From Riptortus pedestris (Eukaryota > Arthropoda > Insecta > Hemiptera > Alydidae): DNA of 64,000 bases. Below are positions 22,080 to 34,109 of the stretch, one piece after another. Made by a program: the position numbers and the translations under genes. Positions within the stretch are counted from its first letter, which is position 1; every line of letters begins with the position of its first letter. The notes under the pieces were generated by a model, which saw only the letters and a program-made list of their open reading frames with translations, ran no database searches and was not told the origin of the DNA. The stretch spans positions 151,477,001 through 151,541,000 of the forward strand of contig CM032229.1 of NCBI GenBank assembly GCA_019009955.1, read 5' to 3'.

Positions 22080-23593
22080 AAGGGAGAACATTATCTCAGG
22101 TGTTTACAACCAGGGCGCTCAAGTATCGGGGCAGTTGAGACTTAGCAGGAGTCTAGCAACAGCTGGTTGGGATGACTAACGATTATGACTCTATTAGATC
22201 CCGGCAACACATAAGCTAACAGTGATTGATCTTGCCACAGACACCCCTTTCCCCTCCCCTGGTATAATGAGAGCCGTCAGTAAATTGGAGACAATTCCTT
22301 TGAGGGATGGGCCAGCTTATACTAACTGTATTTCACACTTGAGAAAATGATATATAGAAGACATTGTTTAACATTTGTTTCTAAAAATTGAAGTTGTTTA
22401 ATAACAGCTCTATGGTAAAAATACTTAATTTAACTAAGAACCACTTATGTAGGAGTATAGGTTTGTTGTATAGGAATATGAATAAATTAATTTTTCTAGG
22501 GATCCTGATAAAGTTTGCGAAACTATTTTTGTCCATTGAAAAAGATTTAATTTTACAGAAATCATTTGGGATATTAGTATTTCTATTCATAGGCCATTAA
22601 ATCCTTTCACAATTTTTAATTCAGGCGCATTGCACAATGACTCGTTAAAAGTACGTGTAACACCAACTTGAAACCTCATCATAACATGTAATTTTCATTC
22701 CTTTAATAGAGAGTTGGAAAAAAATAATAGTAAAGCCTTTATTCCTACGAGGACTATTCCAATAAGTTACTTTCGCTCCATATAGTGCCTATCTCTCATT
22801 AAAGGCTGGGCATTATGAATCGATATTTTGCCTCTCTTTCAGCTGAGACGTCTCCCGCGATCCCACCGGCTGAATATATAAATACTAATGCTAGGCTCAT
22901 GTTTTAAAGAAGGCACATTAATAAAAGGCCCTTCTGTGGTTAGTAATTTACCACTTCACCGCTAGAGGGTATGCTTGGTCACCGGCTAGCATTAGGTTCC
23001 CAGTAACCCCCAGTCATTCTAATTAGCTACGGGATATTCACTGAATTTCCTTGCCAAAAATGATGGATATGGCCCCTTATTGGATAATACATTGGAATGG
23101 ATACATTACGTCTGTTGGCTTGGATATGGGAACTCAACCATTTCCGCTGGGAATATTATTTGGTGAAAGCATTATCAGATTATAAAGTAATATACGAATT
23201 GCAACTATACGTGAGCTGGCCAGTTGTTATAATGCTGTTTGAAATTTGAACAAATTTGGCATCCTCATTTCTATTGCTTTTACTTTATTTAGAGATTTGA
23301 CGATGAGCTTTATTAATAATGGAGTGAAAATTAAAATTTATGGTATTCTGGACTTGGGATCTGGACTGGCTGGTGGAGGTCCATCATCAACGGAAGGATA
23401 ATAAGGTCAAAACACCTCCAATTCTCTTAATACTTCATTTACTAAGTGCAGAGCACTTCGGGGCGAACCGTCCCATCTTCAGTGCTCTGTGACACAACAT
23501 TTAAATTTTCGAAACAACATGTAATATATAAATAAATATAATAGCCAATAAAAGTTAGTCTGCATATTAAGAAGTTAAAAACTAGTATATAAA
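21571..23593. other. No gene seen; contains a TA/TG microsatellite
   Basis: A (TA)n tract (about 22011-22043) runs into (TG)n (to about 22078). This one is not inside family H. A CTCF-like motif lies at 22958-22973. A stem CAGAGCACT...AGTGCTCTG lies at about 23450-23492. Otherwise nothing is recognised. Confidence 0.45.
22958..22973 (+). promoter_or_regulatory. Weak CTCF-like motif
   Basis: ACCGCTAGAGGGTATG fits the CTCF core CCRCTAGRKGG with one departure at the following C. It is a weaker match than the site at 11887. Family H itself carries GACCGCTAGAGCG, which shares the first half by chance or descent, so this site could be coincidental. Confidence 0.2.
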
Positions 23594-24141
23594 AGTCCGT
23601 CACGCAGGGGTTGCGTAAACTAAGCAGATTTCCCACGTGAAGCTATACAATAGAGAAATCTCTATACGAGAGCCGAACAGTTACGGCCGAACTAGCTTTC
23701 GTTAACTTCGTTATCGGCCAACATTTAATAAAAATGCAAATATCCCGGTTAATATTCAAGATAGATAATAAATGTATAGAACAATATTTATAGTAAATTT
23801 AATTTGCAATAAGATTGGTTCTATACACTTTTTTGATCCGACGTATGGTAACGTAGATATTTCGAATTTTCAAAAAACCTCCCCTCTAAACCCCCCCCCC
23901 TCCCCCTGGTCCGATTTCAGCCGTTAACGAACTTGATCTTTCTTTTACATATAACGACTAAATATCGAGTTTGGTAACGATTAAACGATAATTGCGACCG
24001 CTAGAGCGGTAACAGACAAATATATATATATATATACACACACACTCAACCGCAAAAAAAACGGACACTTCATTTTTGTCGTATTTTCTTTATGTGGGTA
24101 TTCTAGTTATTACAGAGAATTTAGAGTCTAAGTCCATTGAA

Positions 24142-24178
24142 CTAATCCCTTCAGGATTAGTAATCCTGAAGGGATTAG
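24142..24178. repeat. Perfect 37-bp palindrome
   Basis: CTAATCCCTTCAGGATTA, a single G, then TAATCCTGAAGGGATTAG: an 18-bp perfect stem with one central base, inside the Tc1 relic. Confidence 0.9.
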
Positions 24179-24348
24179 TAAGCAATTAGATAAAACTCAG
24201 ATTAGATTTATTTGTCGTGAAGTTGATCTATTCTAAACTGTAAGTAGTTTTTCGCACATTTAAACATCTTTAATTATTAACCAAGCATTTTCTTTAATTA
24301 ATGTTTTATTTTTATTTCGGTCCAGAATAATGGGTCTTTCAAACTTAG

Positions 24349-24428
24349 ATGGAAGGCCAGAGCTTACGTTACATTGCCGAAACGCTTGGGTTAGCGAAGT
24401 CTACCATTCACTGTCATAAAAATGAAGA
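24349..24428 (+). pseudogene. Tc1-like transposase N-terminal helix-turn-helix fragment
   Basis: One frame reads MEGQSLRYIAETLGLAKSTI then HCHKNEE and a stop. This is the typical G-x-S-x-R-x-I-A-x-x-L-x-x-x-x-S-T-I/V pattern of the DNA-binding HTH in Tc1-family transposases, which binds the terminal repeats. The DDE catalytic domain is missing. Confidence 0.65.
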
Positions 24429-24654
24429 ATAATTTTTTTTTTTTTTATTAAATGTGTTAATTTATCTTTTTCTTTTTTTTATTTTGTATTTTTTTGTAAA
24501 TAATCAATAAAAATTATTCACTTTTGGCAGAATTTGTTTAAATAACCTATAGATTAACCAATTATTTTAATTAAAAAGATTAATATACATATATATTAAG
24601 TATTTAACAAAATTATAAGACTAAATCTAAGTGTCCGGTTTTTTTTGCGGTTAA

Positions 24655-24715
<61 letters not shown>

Positions 24716-24854
24716 CATACACATACAGTTTAGAACGGACTTCATTTTCGTCATCTCCTGGGTAGGATCGATGGACATTTGAAGAAAAATTTCAAAAATC
24801 ACGTCATGAGTACAACCTCAATAGCTGATTTCCCTTAAAGGAAATCTGCCAAAA

Positions 24855-25350
24855 TGTAAAAATACAATGTAAAACTTATAACTAAAACATTTTCTAAATA
24901 ACTATTAAATAAAGCATATAATAGAATGAATAGAAAATGGAGAGGAAACACTGACCTAGAGTAGTCCTTTAATGGTATTGCTTTTTATCTCACTTATACA
25001 CGGGCTCAACTTGTCGAAAGCAGTAGTAATCTTAAATCAGCATTTTAACCCGAATTTAAATACCGAGTGAGGAAAAATTATGAAGCGGGAATTTGATTGA
25101 AAGTGTTATGGCAGCTGGTCCTATGAAAATATAGAAATTTTGTAACTATGAAAGTGATGTTCTAATCTTTTCAACAATTGTAGACTGTTGTTGTCTGGCT
25201 GAGGCGTTCAGACTCAGATTTACTCCCGGTAACTGTTTGATCGTGTTTATGAATATTTCCATACGGCTTACCTAGTTGTTGATATTGTAACTGAAAGTAT
25301 TGAGGGTCTGAGTTATGTTTATGTAAACCCTTTTTTTAATTCTGCACCGC

Positions 25351-25410
<60 letters not shown>

Positions 25411-26000
25411 CAGCCTTTCCATTACCCGAAATTGCACCGAATATACTTCACTTGAGTTCTAACTTGTAGACATCTAGGGTCAAGGCACTAGATTTGATAC
25501 ACAGATAATCTTTGCTCGCCGATCCTTTGGAGTTCCTCACTTACCTTAATATCTCTTATATAACTTTTATCACAGTTCAGTAATGAGTTCACATTTCATT
25601 TTATTTATTTATTGTGGAGCGTTCGCTGTAACAAGGAAAAAATTAAAATTAAATAATACAATTAGAACAGAACAAACTAAGAACGCAACAAAATAACAAA
25701 ACGCAACCAAAGAGACAAAGAAACACACGAATCAGCAAATAAAAAAATAACCAAAAACGAAATAAAAAAAACAAAAAAAAATATCTTGTAAGGAAACTAG
25801 ATAATTAAAAACTATAAAGACTAATAAAACTACGGAAACAATTATATACTTTCAATGGATAAAATTAAAACTAAAATAAAAATAAAATAAAAATTAGTAT
25901 GTACTTAAATAAAATGAACAGATTAAATTTTCTAATATCTAAAATATTCACTATCATATGCTCCCACATTCTCAATCATACATACAAACACGCACACACA

Positions 26001-26034
<34 letters not shown>

Positions 26035-26760
26035 TCAGCATTCCTCACAAGTATAAATACACTTGTGGCCTTTTCTAGTTTTGGGGTTACATTTCTCGTA
26101 ATGAGGACACTCACTTTCAATCGTTGAGTTCAAACCTATAGCTCGGGACGAATGTGTACAAACACAAGCTACCATACAGTAAATAAGTATTCAGCTGAAT
26201 ATAGATGCCTAAATTTGACCTTTATAAATACGTTGTAAAAGAAATATATATTTTAAAATAAGTTAAATTTAATATAAAATAAACTTTTTAGGGATACGTA
26301 GAGAGAACATTTAAGAAGGTTAGCTAGGAAGGAGTTGGCCTTAATCAACGTAGTAATCATAAAGTCTTGGTTTCCAATATATTGTGGGCGTAGGAATTTA
26401 TTTAGTGTCTAACTCACTAACTACAATCCTTAGTCCTATCCTGATAAAAAAAAAAAATGATAATCTGCATATAGCCAACCGCCATTAGCTTCAGTGGACA
26501 TTAACAAGTATTTAAGAATGCCGAATCATTAATTACACAGAAAAAATTAAAAAGAATAAACCATTAGAAAAGAAAGTTATGTAAATGACTAAAATTGTCA
26601 AAGTGTTCCCTTCGAGAATTGAAGACAAACTTGGACGGTGCCGTGTTGCTTCTACAATGCCACTACAGACCGACTTGTACAAGGAGGCACTCTAAACTAT
26701 AATTTTTTTTAATTGTATACAAAATAATAAAAGTACGGGAAAATCTGGGAAACAAATAAA
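24855..26760. other. No gene; low-complexity tracts
   Basis: A pure T tract of about 58 bp occupies 25353-25410. From about 25605, TTATTTATTTATTG leads into an A-rich, G-poor stretch to about 25930, which looks like a reverse-strand LINE-type 3' tail (compare 40230). A (CA)n tract lies at about 25990-26031. Nothing else is recognised. Confidence 0.5.
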
Positions 26761-27398
26761 AGTCAGTCACGGAGGGGCTGCGTAAGCTAAGCAGATGTCC
26801 CACGTGAAGTTTTACAACAGAGAAATCTACCTACTAGTAACAGTAGTAGTAAGGAGTCTCTAAATCAATTACACGAGAGCCAAACAGTTACGGAAACGGA
26901 CGAACTAGCTTTCGGCGAAAAGTCTGGAAATTATCCGACTTCTGCTGACTACAGACACTTAATACAAATGCAAATATTTCGGTTAATATTCAAGATAGAG
27001 AATAAATGTATAAATAAAATATTTATAATACATTTAATTTGCAATAAGTTTGATTCTATACAATTTTTCTATCCTCACGAATAGAACTGACATCAGCCGA
27101 TCTCATCTCGTCCGTTATCCGCACACACTTAATAAAAATGCAATATATCTCGGTTAATAATCAAGATAGTGTAAAAGCGAACATAACAAAATTTATTGAG
27201 AATTACATAAGATTAGTTCTATACATTTTTTCGATCCGACGTATAGTAACGGAGATATTTTGAAATTCTCCCCCCTCTAAACCTCCCACCTCCCACTGGT
27301 CCAATTTCAGCCATTAACGAACTTGATCTTTCTTTTTACATAAAACGATTAAATATCGAGGTTGGTAATGATTAAATAAAAATTGCGGCTGCTAGAGT

Positions 27399-27458
<60 letters not shown>

Positions 27459-27490
27459 GTCATGAGTACACTTAAGGGAATCTGCTAAAA
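26761..27490 (+). mobile_element. Family H copy with internal duplication and (CA)n slot
   Basis: It begins AGTCAGTCACGGAGGGGCTG. After the segment CGGTTAATATTCAAGATAG near 26980 and a first TTCTATACAATTTTTC, the sequence jumps back to GAATAGAACTGACATCAGCC (27079) and repeats the middle of the element. The microsatellite slot is (CA)n at about 27402-27452 instead of (TA)n. Most of the 3' segment before the hairpin is deleted, and it ends TTAAGGGAATCTGCTAAAA. Confidence 0.78.
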
Positions 27491-28680
27491 AAGCCATTAA
27501 GAATTTCAGTACAGAAACAAACAGTTTTATTTATAAATTAGAGTATAATAAAGCCCAGAACAATAACTATCAAAAACGTTGGAGCAACAAATATTTTAAA
27601 CTTTTAGATCTTTCAAAACTCTTTTGAGGCTATGATTAGCCAAACAACAATGGATGCAGGAATCGTGAAATGAAGAAATCTGTCATGCAGTACTCCAATA
27701 TAGATAAATCATCACTTAATATTATACATATTGTAATTTGCATGTTAATGTGTATTTATGAGTTGATGATGTATGCGTACAACGAGGCGCTCTATATGCT
27801 CTCTGTAGCGGAAGTTTAAAAGAAGCCATTCGAAAGTCAGTAAGAAAACACTCCAGGCCGAAGAACTCTCACCGCAGAACACAAAGACCTTTCAGGATGA
27901 GCACACTCCACCTGCAATAAATAATAATTGGGCTTTCAGAATGTGCGTACCGAGGATGAAATAGTCGAGGGTGGCAAAAGCGCTCTGTTGGCACCTGATG
28001 GAGAGGAAGAGACAAAGCAACCGGCGCATTGATTACAAAACCTATTCTCATAGTTGCGCAACATTACTCACCGGCCTAGGTGTAGGAGGCCTAGAAAGCC
28101 AACATAGGCGATGTATTGAGAAAGGCTGGTGCCCATATGTTCCAAACTGCTCTTCAAATGACTCCATTCTTCTAGTGGCCCATGCAGTGTAATTATTCTG
28201 TAACTACCCCGTGGGATTGTGACTTATTGCCGGTACCCAACGGGTCATCCGTCTTCGTTTATTGCTTCCGAACCCCTCCCGCACGAACTCCGCCCCCTCT
28301 AAAATTTGCTACACTCTATTAATGTTGTTTTCATTCTCGCTTCTACAACACGATTTTCTCTTCTCGGCATAATGGAGGGTCTTTTGGATGGAAGTAGTTA
28401 GTTATTGTCTATGCTGCGTGATATAATCTGTTGATGATAGTCGTCTCATATTTTTAGCGCATATCTCAGAGGGGCTCAGTGGGTGTGAAGGCTGTCTTAC
28501 AGAACTTACAGAATTAGTCTCGCTGCAACCATTACGGCACATTTACTATTACAAGGGCCTTTAACTGTTATACAACTACGTCCGTTTGTTCGCCTGTCAC
28601 AATATCTGCTATTTAGCTTACATGAAGTCAAAACTTAATCCAGTTTTTGGCATTCAACGGACGATCTTTCTTTATAATAA
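27491..28680. other. No recognised gene
   Basis: Bases 27850-28160 are less AT-rich and briefly open on both strands (plus-strand frame 27971-28192 contains SCATLLTGLGVGGLESQHRR). No known domain is apparent and I do not call a gene. Confidence 0.35.
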
Positions 28681-28885
28681 GTGCCGAGGTTCTGGTGTCT
28701 AAATGTGAAGTTAGATTAAAATCGGGTTCGATTCCCGGTCCGGGCACTAGACATTTATTTGGTGACGGACTCACTAAATAAATTCCTTAGTCCCACCCTG
28801 GCTAGAAAAGTGTGGTTCCCTGAAGATATCCCGTCCCAATTAGCCAAAGTAGCATAAAGTGGACGTATATAAATAAAATAAAATA
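28681..28885 (+). mobile_element. SINE copy with a well-kept tRNA-like head
   Basis: TCGGGTTCGATTCCCGG forms a canonical T-arm and B box, and GTGCC near 28681 can pair with GGCAC at the end of the head. The body GTCCCACCCTGGCTAGAAAA and tail AAGTGGACGTATATAAATAA match the other SINEs. It is not a tRNA gene, because the head has no credible anticodon arm and is fused to the SINE body. Confidence 0.72.
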
Positions 28886-29679
28886 GATTAAAATATTTTC
28901 TTGTTATTCCTCATACTACAAAGCATTATTAGAAAACACCTGCGAGCATTATTTACAAACGCCAACGTTAGACCATATTATGAAATTCGATGTCCATCTA
29001 TTACTTTATCCCCTTTCCTATAGATAAAATTATTTTGAAATCCCAATTTTTTTTTGTTTAAAATCATAAGATTATTAAGGCCCATTTATTTTGTTATTAG
29101 TTTATAATTAGTGATTTAAGCTCTTTTTGATTATGTCTTGAATTTTGCCATATTTTTTTCCGTGTTTGTATTTGTAAAAATTGTCTAAACTAACATTACT
29201 TTAAATTTAACATTACCAATTTAACTTGATGTTTAATTCAATAATTTAGAAAAGTTCAACAGTTTTAAAGATTTTCGAAACTGTAATACCACTTTATGTT
29301 TTAAGGGTTTTTACACACCCTATTTTATATCATCAGTCTCCTTTCACTCACCCATTCTTTAGTTCTCTAAAATAGTAACTATGATCCTTGATGGGGTCAC
29401 GTGAAACTCACTATGTATCTTTTTACGTAGAATTAAACTTTTGGCGAAATGTGTTCTTGTCAGCCAACGTGAAAATAATCTGGCGTAAGGTGTTACCCAC
29501 CTCATCATTTCTGGTCAATGATTTTAAGGAAAACTCTTGAATAATTTGAAATATTTTTTTGAATATGTGATATTGAAGACTTGTACTGAGAACAGCCCAC
29601 AGACGATCGCGAAGATGTACTCGTCGTTTGCACCAATGAGTGAAATATACAAAATTTTATATATTGTAATGAATACTTT
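28886..29679. other. AT-rich, nothing recognised
   Basis: No repeat from the window's families and no coding signal. Confidence 0.45.
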
Positions 29680-29693
29680 TTGTAAAAAATAAA

Positions 29694-30818
29694 TTTGCCT
29701 TCAAGCCTCATCATTCTGCCGTCCAACAACTCCAAAGGGTAGCGGAAGTTATCACGCAAGGATTTGAACATAAACAGTATACAACGGGTCTCTTCCTCGA
29801 TATCTCAATTGCCTTGGATACTGTATGGCACGAAGGACTTCTGCATAAACTTAGGATTAGAAACACTCCAGCATACCTATATAGTATTATTGCATCCTTC
29901 TTACAAGGAAGAACATTTCAAGTGAAAGTAAACAACACTCTCAGTACGAACCGGGATATCAGAGCTGGCGTACCGCAAGGATCCATACTTAGCCCATTGC
30001 TCTACATCCTATACTGCAGTGACATCCCGCAGGTGGAAAATTCTGTGTTAGCAACCTTCGCAGATGACTCCTCACTCAAGACAATACCCCAAACACTTCC
30101 GTTCTCCATCTCCAAAGAGCAGCCGACCAGGTCTCAAGATGGTTCAAGAAGTGGAAGCTCTCGTTGAACACCGAAAAAACGCAGGCGAAAATTTTTGCTC
30201 TTCGTCGTTTCAAGAACGTAGATCTTCCTGAACTTAAAACAGGCCATCACTCAAATCCTTGGACTCCGAAGGACCAGAGCATCCGCTATCTCGGAGTACA
30301 TTTTGACACACGACTTACATGGCGACCCACATTAAATTGCAACAAGCACACACACGACTTGTACAAATATACCCATTAATAAATAAAAATACACCACTCA
30401 AACTGACTTGCGCAACACTACTTTACAAAACACTGATACTACCTATATTAACATACGCATGCTCAGTCTGGCTGAGTATCAGCAGCATACACAAAAACAA
30501 AATACAGTCCTTCCAGAGCAAAGTACTTCGGATAGCGGCAAATGCTCCCTGGTTTGTTCGGAACAGCCAAATTCACAGGGAATTGGAGGTTGCTTCTATT
30601 TCAGTTCACATACAACAACTTGTAAGGAAACATCATGCCTGCCTTCCTATGCCAAGTGGAGCCACTCATTATAATTTTAGGTACAACTACTGAAGGACGA
30701 CTACGCCCGAGGCTGTACCAAAACATCTTAATTTTGTAAAAATCATGTAACAATTTGTGTATATTACCTTAGTTGTATTGGGCCAAAATAAAATTTTCTT
30801 TTCTTCTTTTCTTTCTTC
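29694..30818 (+). mobile_element. 5'-truncated Jockey-type LINE with 14-bp target duplication
   Basis: TTGTAAAAAATAAA occurs at 29680-29693 and again at 30819-30832, just outside the element. The left end enters abruptly in the reverse transcriptase, and the right end is a short 3' UTR running into a TTTTCTTTTCTTC-type tail. This is the signature of target-primed reverse transcription with 5' truncation. The clear duplication suggests a fairly recent insertion. Confidence 0.85.
29697..30693 (+). pseudogene. Jockey-type LINE reverse transcriptase, C-terminal half, frameshifted
   Basis: The first frame reads FKPHHSAVQQLQRVAEVI, GLFLDISIALDTVW, RAGVPQGSILSPLLYILYC and LATFADDSSLK. These are RT blocks including the catalytic A block (LDIS..LDTVW) and FADD. 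After a shift near 30120-30170 comes LSLNTEKTQAKIFALRRF and IRYLGVHFDTRLTW. After another near 30330 comes TLLYKTLILPILTYACSVWL and KVLRIAANAPWFVRNSQIH, the thumb and C-terminal region typical of arthropod Jockey elements. No endonuclease or RNase H is present. Two frameshifts make it inactive. The Jockey assignment rests on this motif set. Confidence 0.85.
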
Positions 30819-30833
30819 TTGTAAAAAATAAAA

Positions 30834-32747
30834 TTATTTTTAGTTTTACAAGACACAACTTTTTCCGTATCCGATTTTTGATGTGCTGGATGGCGAAGAA
30901 CGCTGGTCACTCGCAAGAATGAACAAATAAAGGCCTCGTCCCTTCACAATTATTTATGCATTTCTGACACGCAAAACCCATTAAAATGCCATAAAATATA
31001 TACAGGGTATCCCAAGTTCTCGTGCCACTCCCCTTAAAATCTCCAATTATTTTAACACAAGGCTGCGACTTGGTGTGCCACAATTGAAACTCCTGAACAA
31101 TCCTTTCAGTCTATAATCAACCTCCTAACCTTCTCCAGTACTTTTCCTGATTTTGGGTGCTATGAGGTGCCAGCCTGTACCTGTTATATCAACTCAGCCG
31201 GCCTAGGTGGAAAATGTTTCCCTCTGTGTTTTTTATAATAAGATTTGAACCCTGAAGAAGCGTTAAAGAAAAATCTTAACATGGTGAGAAGTGAGTTTAA
31301 TAATGTTCAGTGAAATTATCAAGACATTAAAGACAATTTTACCCTTAGTTAAACGTTTCATGGATGTTTACTGGACCAACTTTATGGTTAGAGAGATGTG
31401 GAGACTGAAGATGTATTCCTGAAAATCTTTTAAGTGAGTGTATTGGTAGGGGATCCCAAGCAATTGATTGTCTTGCCTGAGTTACCAAATTCATAGCCAA
31501 CACTGGAATTAAGGCATGTACTGTTTCTTTTCTATAAATTATCAACATTATATCATCAGATAGTAGTTATAATCTATATTGATTTGATGGAAATATGTTT
31601 AATTACAGTGTAAGTTATTTGAGGTAAATTATTTTCGGTACATCACTTATACTGTCTCATCAAAGTTGATGAAGCCAAATGATATGTTATTCTGGAGCCG
31701 GTATAGAGCCTACCCATTATGACTGCCAAATTTCGCCCATCACACTACACATCAAAAAGGCGGCCCACTTCAGAATGTAAATGGTTAATGTGCTTTCTCT
31801 AGAAGGAAGAAGGCTGGATTAAGACGTTATAAAGTTTGGCTTATTAAACTGTCTGTTAAACTGTAACTGCTGCTTTCTACCTTCTGGATCAGCAGGCCTG
31901 GAGGCTACGAGCAGCTCGTACCAGATTCTGCTTTTTTAGACGATCTTCTAAGATGGGAACATGTAGCAGCCCTATACTTATTCTGTTAGGACGAGTACGG
32001 ATAACCATAAAGAACCTGAAGCAACACCATAACGTTCAGGAATAAAATTTCAGGAAATGGGTGTTTTTTTTTTTGGCAATCCTCTTTTAAAATGTTTGGT
32101 TATTAAAAAATAAAAAAGAATTTTAGCAAGAAAGGAACACACTGTTATTCCCCATTACATGGCTTATTTATATCATTTCCTGTAACTCCTCCGTTGTGAG
32201 GTTTTTTACTTCACTTCAGTTTTTTAGATCTATTTGTTCTTCACTATATATACATATATTGGGTGTACTAAGCTACCCTCCTTAAAATCTCCAATTATTT
32301 TGATACTAGGCGGAGACTCGGTGTGCCGTAATGAGACCCCTGAAGAATCCTTTCATTCCGTATTCAACCTCTTAACCTTCTCCAGTACTTCTCCAGCGAC
32401 CATAGCTTTAGAATTTCCAATGGGATGCCCTACTATTTATGGCGGAATCTTTTCTAGAAAATCAAATTCTAATTTAGTTTATATCGGTGAATTATATTAT
32501 ATTATACTATATTAGTATATTGAATTTCAAAACAAGTGAGCATTTAGTTGTCATTATCCACTCGCAGACTTTAATATCAACGCAATTTATTAAATAATAA
32601 ATCCGACCCCAGTCCTCATTCACTGTTTAGAGATCTACATGCAAAAGAAAAAAAAGATGGTAATCACGATGCTCTTTTAAATCTTGAAAGATTGGTCATA
32701 ATGATGTAAGGACGCGTCTAGTAATAGTGATACAAAATATTACCATT
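30834..32747. other. No gene; a dispersed repeat occurs twice
   Basis: Bases about 31003-31152 and 32252-32400 are related direct copies sharing CCTTAAAATCTCCAATTATT, TTGGTGTGCC/TCGGTGTGCC and CCTTCTCCAGTACTT. The first begins ATACAGGGTATCCC, a common start for DNA transposons. A CCCTGAAGAAGCG motif is at about 31252. The rest is unrecognised. Confidence 0.5.
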
Positions 32748-32828
32748 TTTGCAGATTCCCCTTCAGGGAAACCAGCTATTGAGGTCTTACTCATAATGTG
32801 ATTTTCAATGTATATATATATATATATA

Positions 32829-32896
<68 letters not shown>

Positions 32897-33340
32897 TTTG
32901 TCTGTTAACGCTCTAGGGGTCGCAATTTTTGCTTGATCATTACTAAACTCGATATTTAAACGTTTTATGTAAAAAAAAAAGATCAAGTTCGTTAATGGCA
33001 GTAATCGGACCAATGGGATGGGGGTTTAGAGGGAGGAAAATTTAAAATATTTCCATTAGTATACGTCGGATCAAAAATTGTATAGAATCAATTATTGCAA
33101 ATTAAATATACTATAAATATTGCTTTATACATTTATTCTCTATCTTGAATATTAACCAAGATATTTGCATTTTTGATAACTGTGTGCGGATATGAGATCG
33201 GCTAAGTTCACTTCTAGTTGCGAGTTTCCTCCAAAAGCTAGTTCGGCCGTTTCTGTGACTGTTCGGCTCTTGTGAAATTTATTTTAAAACTTCACGTAGG
33301 AAATCTGCTTAGTTTACGCAGCCCCTGCTTGGCGGACTTT
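32748..33340 (-). mobile_element. Family H copy, reverse strand, TA plus GA slot
   Basis: It begins TTTTTGCAGATTCCCCTTCA (3' hairpin), has (TA)n at about 32812-32870 followed by (GA)n at 32871-32896 in the slot, the G-rich block, and ends GCAGCCCCTGCTTGGCGGAC. Confidence 0.8.
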
Positions 33341-34109
33341 TTTTTCAAAATCTTAAAGAACATTTTTCTATTAATAATTAATTAATACACATTAGCAGCG
33401 ATGCAAATATCCGCTACTAATGCCCTTAGTAGGAAAGACTAAATGTCCCAATTAATGGATAGATGGATAGCTATTTATTTTACTTTCCCCGCACTTTTTT
33501 TTTGAAATGCAAGACTTTCCATACAACTATGTAGCATCGATTTTAGAGATAACCTTTCTTTGCTTTAATTTATTTAGCAAAGGAATTACATCTAATTAAT
33601 TCGAGAAAATTAAACAGGCGGATTGTTGGTAGTTAAGCGTTGACACGCGATAACATAACTAACCCGGGCCTACTGGAATCTCGACACGGTGGTGAGTATA
33701 GAAAACAGGCGTGGGGTAACATTAGTTCCCTGTGTAACACCAATATTAATTAGAACTGGAGCAGTGTAAACTGGCCTTTAGCTAGTCTTGGCCTCAGTTA
33801 TCTTGAATAACTATCAGTTTGTCCAATCTTTCAACCTGATCGAGCTTATGCCTTTCCTAATAGTCCTACCGCTAAGTTGTAAACAGAATTACATCTTAAG
33901 CTAATGTTTTAGTACATTTCTTACTCTTAATGTTGCGCTTTGCACTATTTAATGGTCTTAAAATATTTTTTCGCATCGAGTGCCAGTATAAAGTAGACTT
34001 TACTTTATTGATGCTATACATATATTTGTTTTAATTCCGTAATACTTCTTTATCTATTTTTATTTAACAATATTTGTTACTTTTAAACCGTCTTTGAATA
34101 AAAAAAAAA
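33341..34109. other. No recognised feature
   Basis: Mixed-composition DNA without a coding signal or window-level repeat. Confidence 0.45.

Larger units (their letters stand above)
24037..24657 (+). mobile_element. Tc1/mariner-type element, internally deleted
   Basis: Terminal inverted repeats are CACTCAACCGCAAAAAAAAC on the left (from 24043) and GGTTTTTTTTGCGGTTAAGTG complement-wise on the right, ending at 24657. The target is a TA repeat, consistent with TA target preference. At about 620 bp it is far below the 1.3-1.7 kb of an autonomous copy. A helix-turn-helix relic remains at 24349-24428. Confidence 0.8.
23594..24854 (+). mobile_element. Family H copy interrupted by a Tc1-like element
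   Basis: It starts AGTCCGTCACGCAGGGGTTG, has the inner motif AAGCAGATTTCCCACGTGAAG, the C-rich block and GACCGCTAGAGCGGTAAC. The microsatellite is split at 24036 by the Tc1 relic and resumes as (TA)n at 24658-24709. The 3' end is CTGATTTCCCTTAAAGGAAA then TCTGCCAAAAT. Confidence 0.82.

Noticed and set aside
25932..26120. Minus-strand frame with CVCVCV run
   Set aside because: This is the translation of the (CA)n microsatellite at about 25990-26031.
27971..28192. Plus-strand frame with SCATLLTGLGVGGLESQ
   Set aside because: Both strands are open because of local GC content. No domain is recognised.
28681..28750. tRNA gene
   Set aside because: The T-arm is good, but no anticodon arm can be drawn and the sequence continues into the SINE body.
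32234..32515. Plus-strand frame of 93 residues
   Set aside because: It overlaps the dispersed direct repeat also found at 31003, where the frame is not kept.
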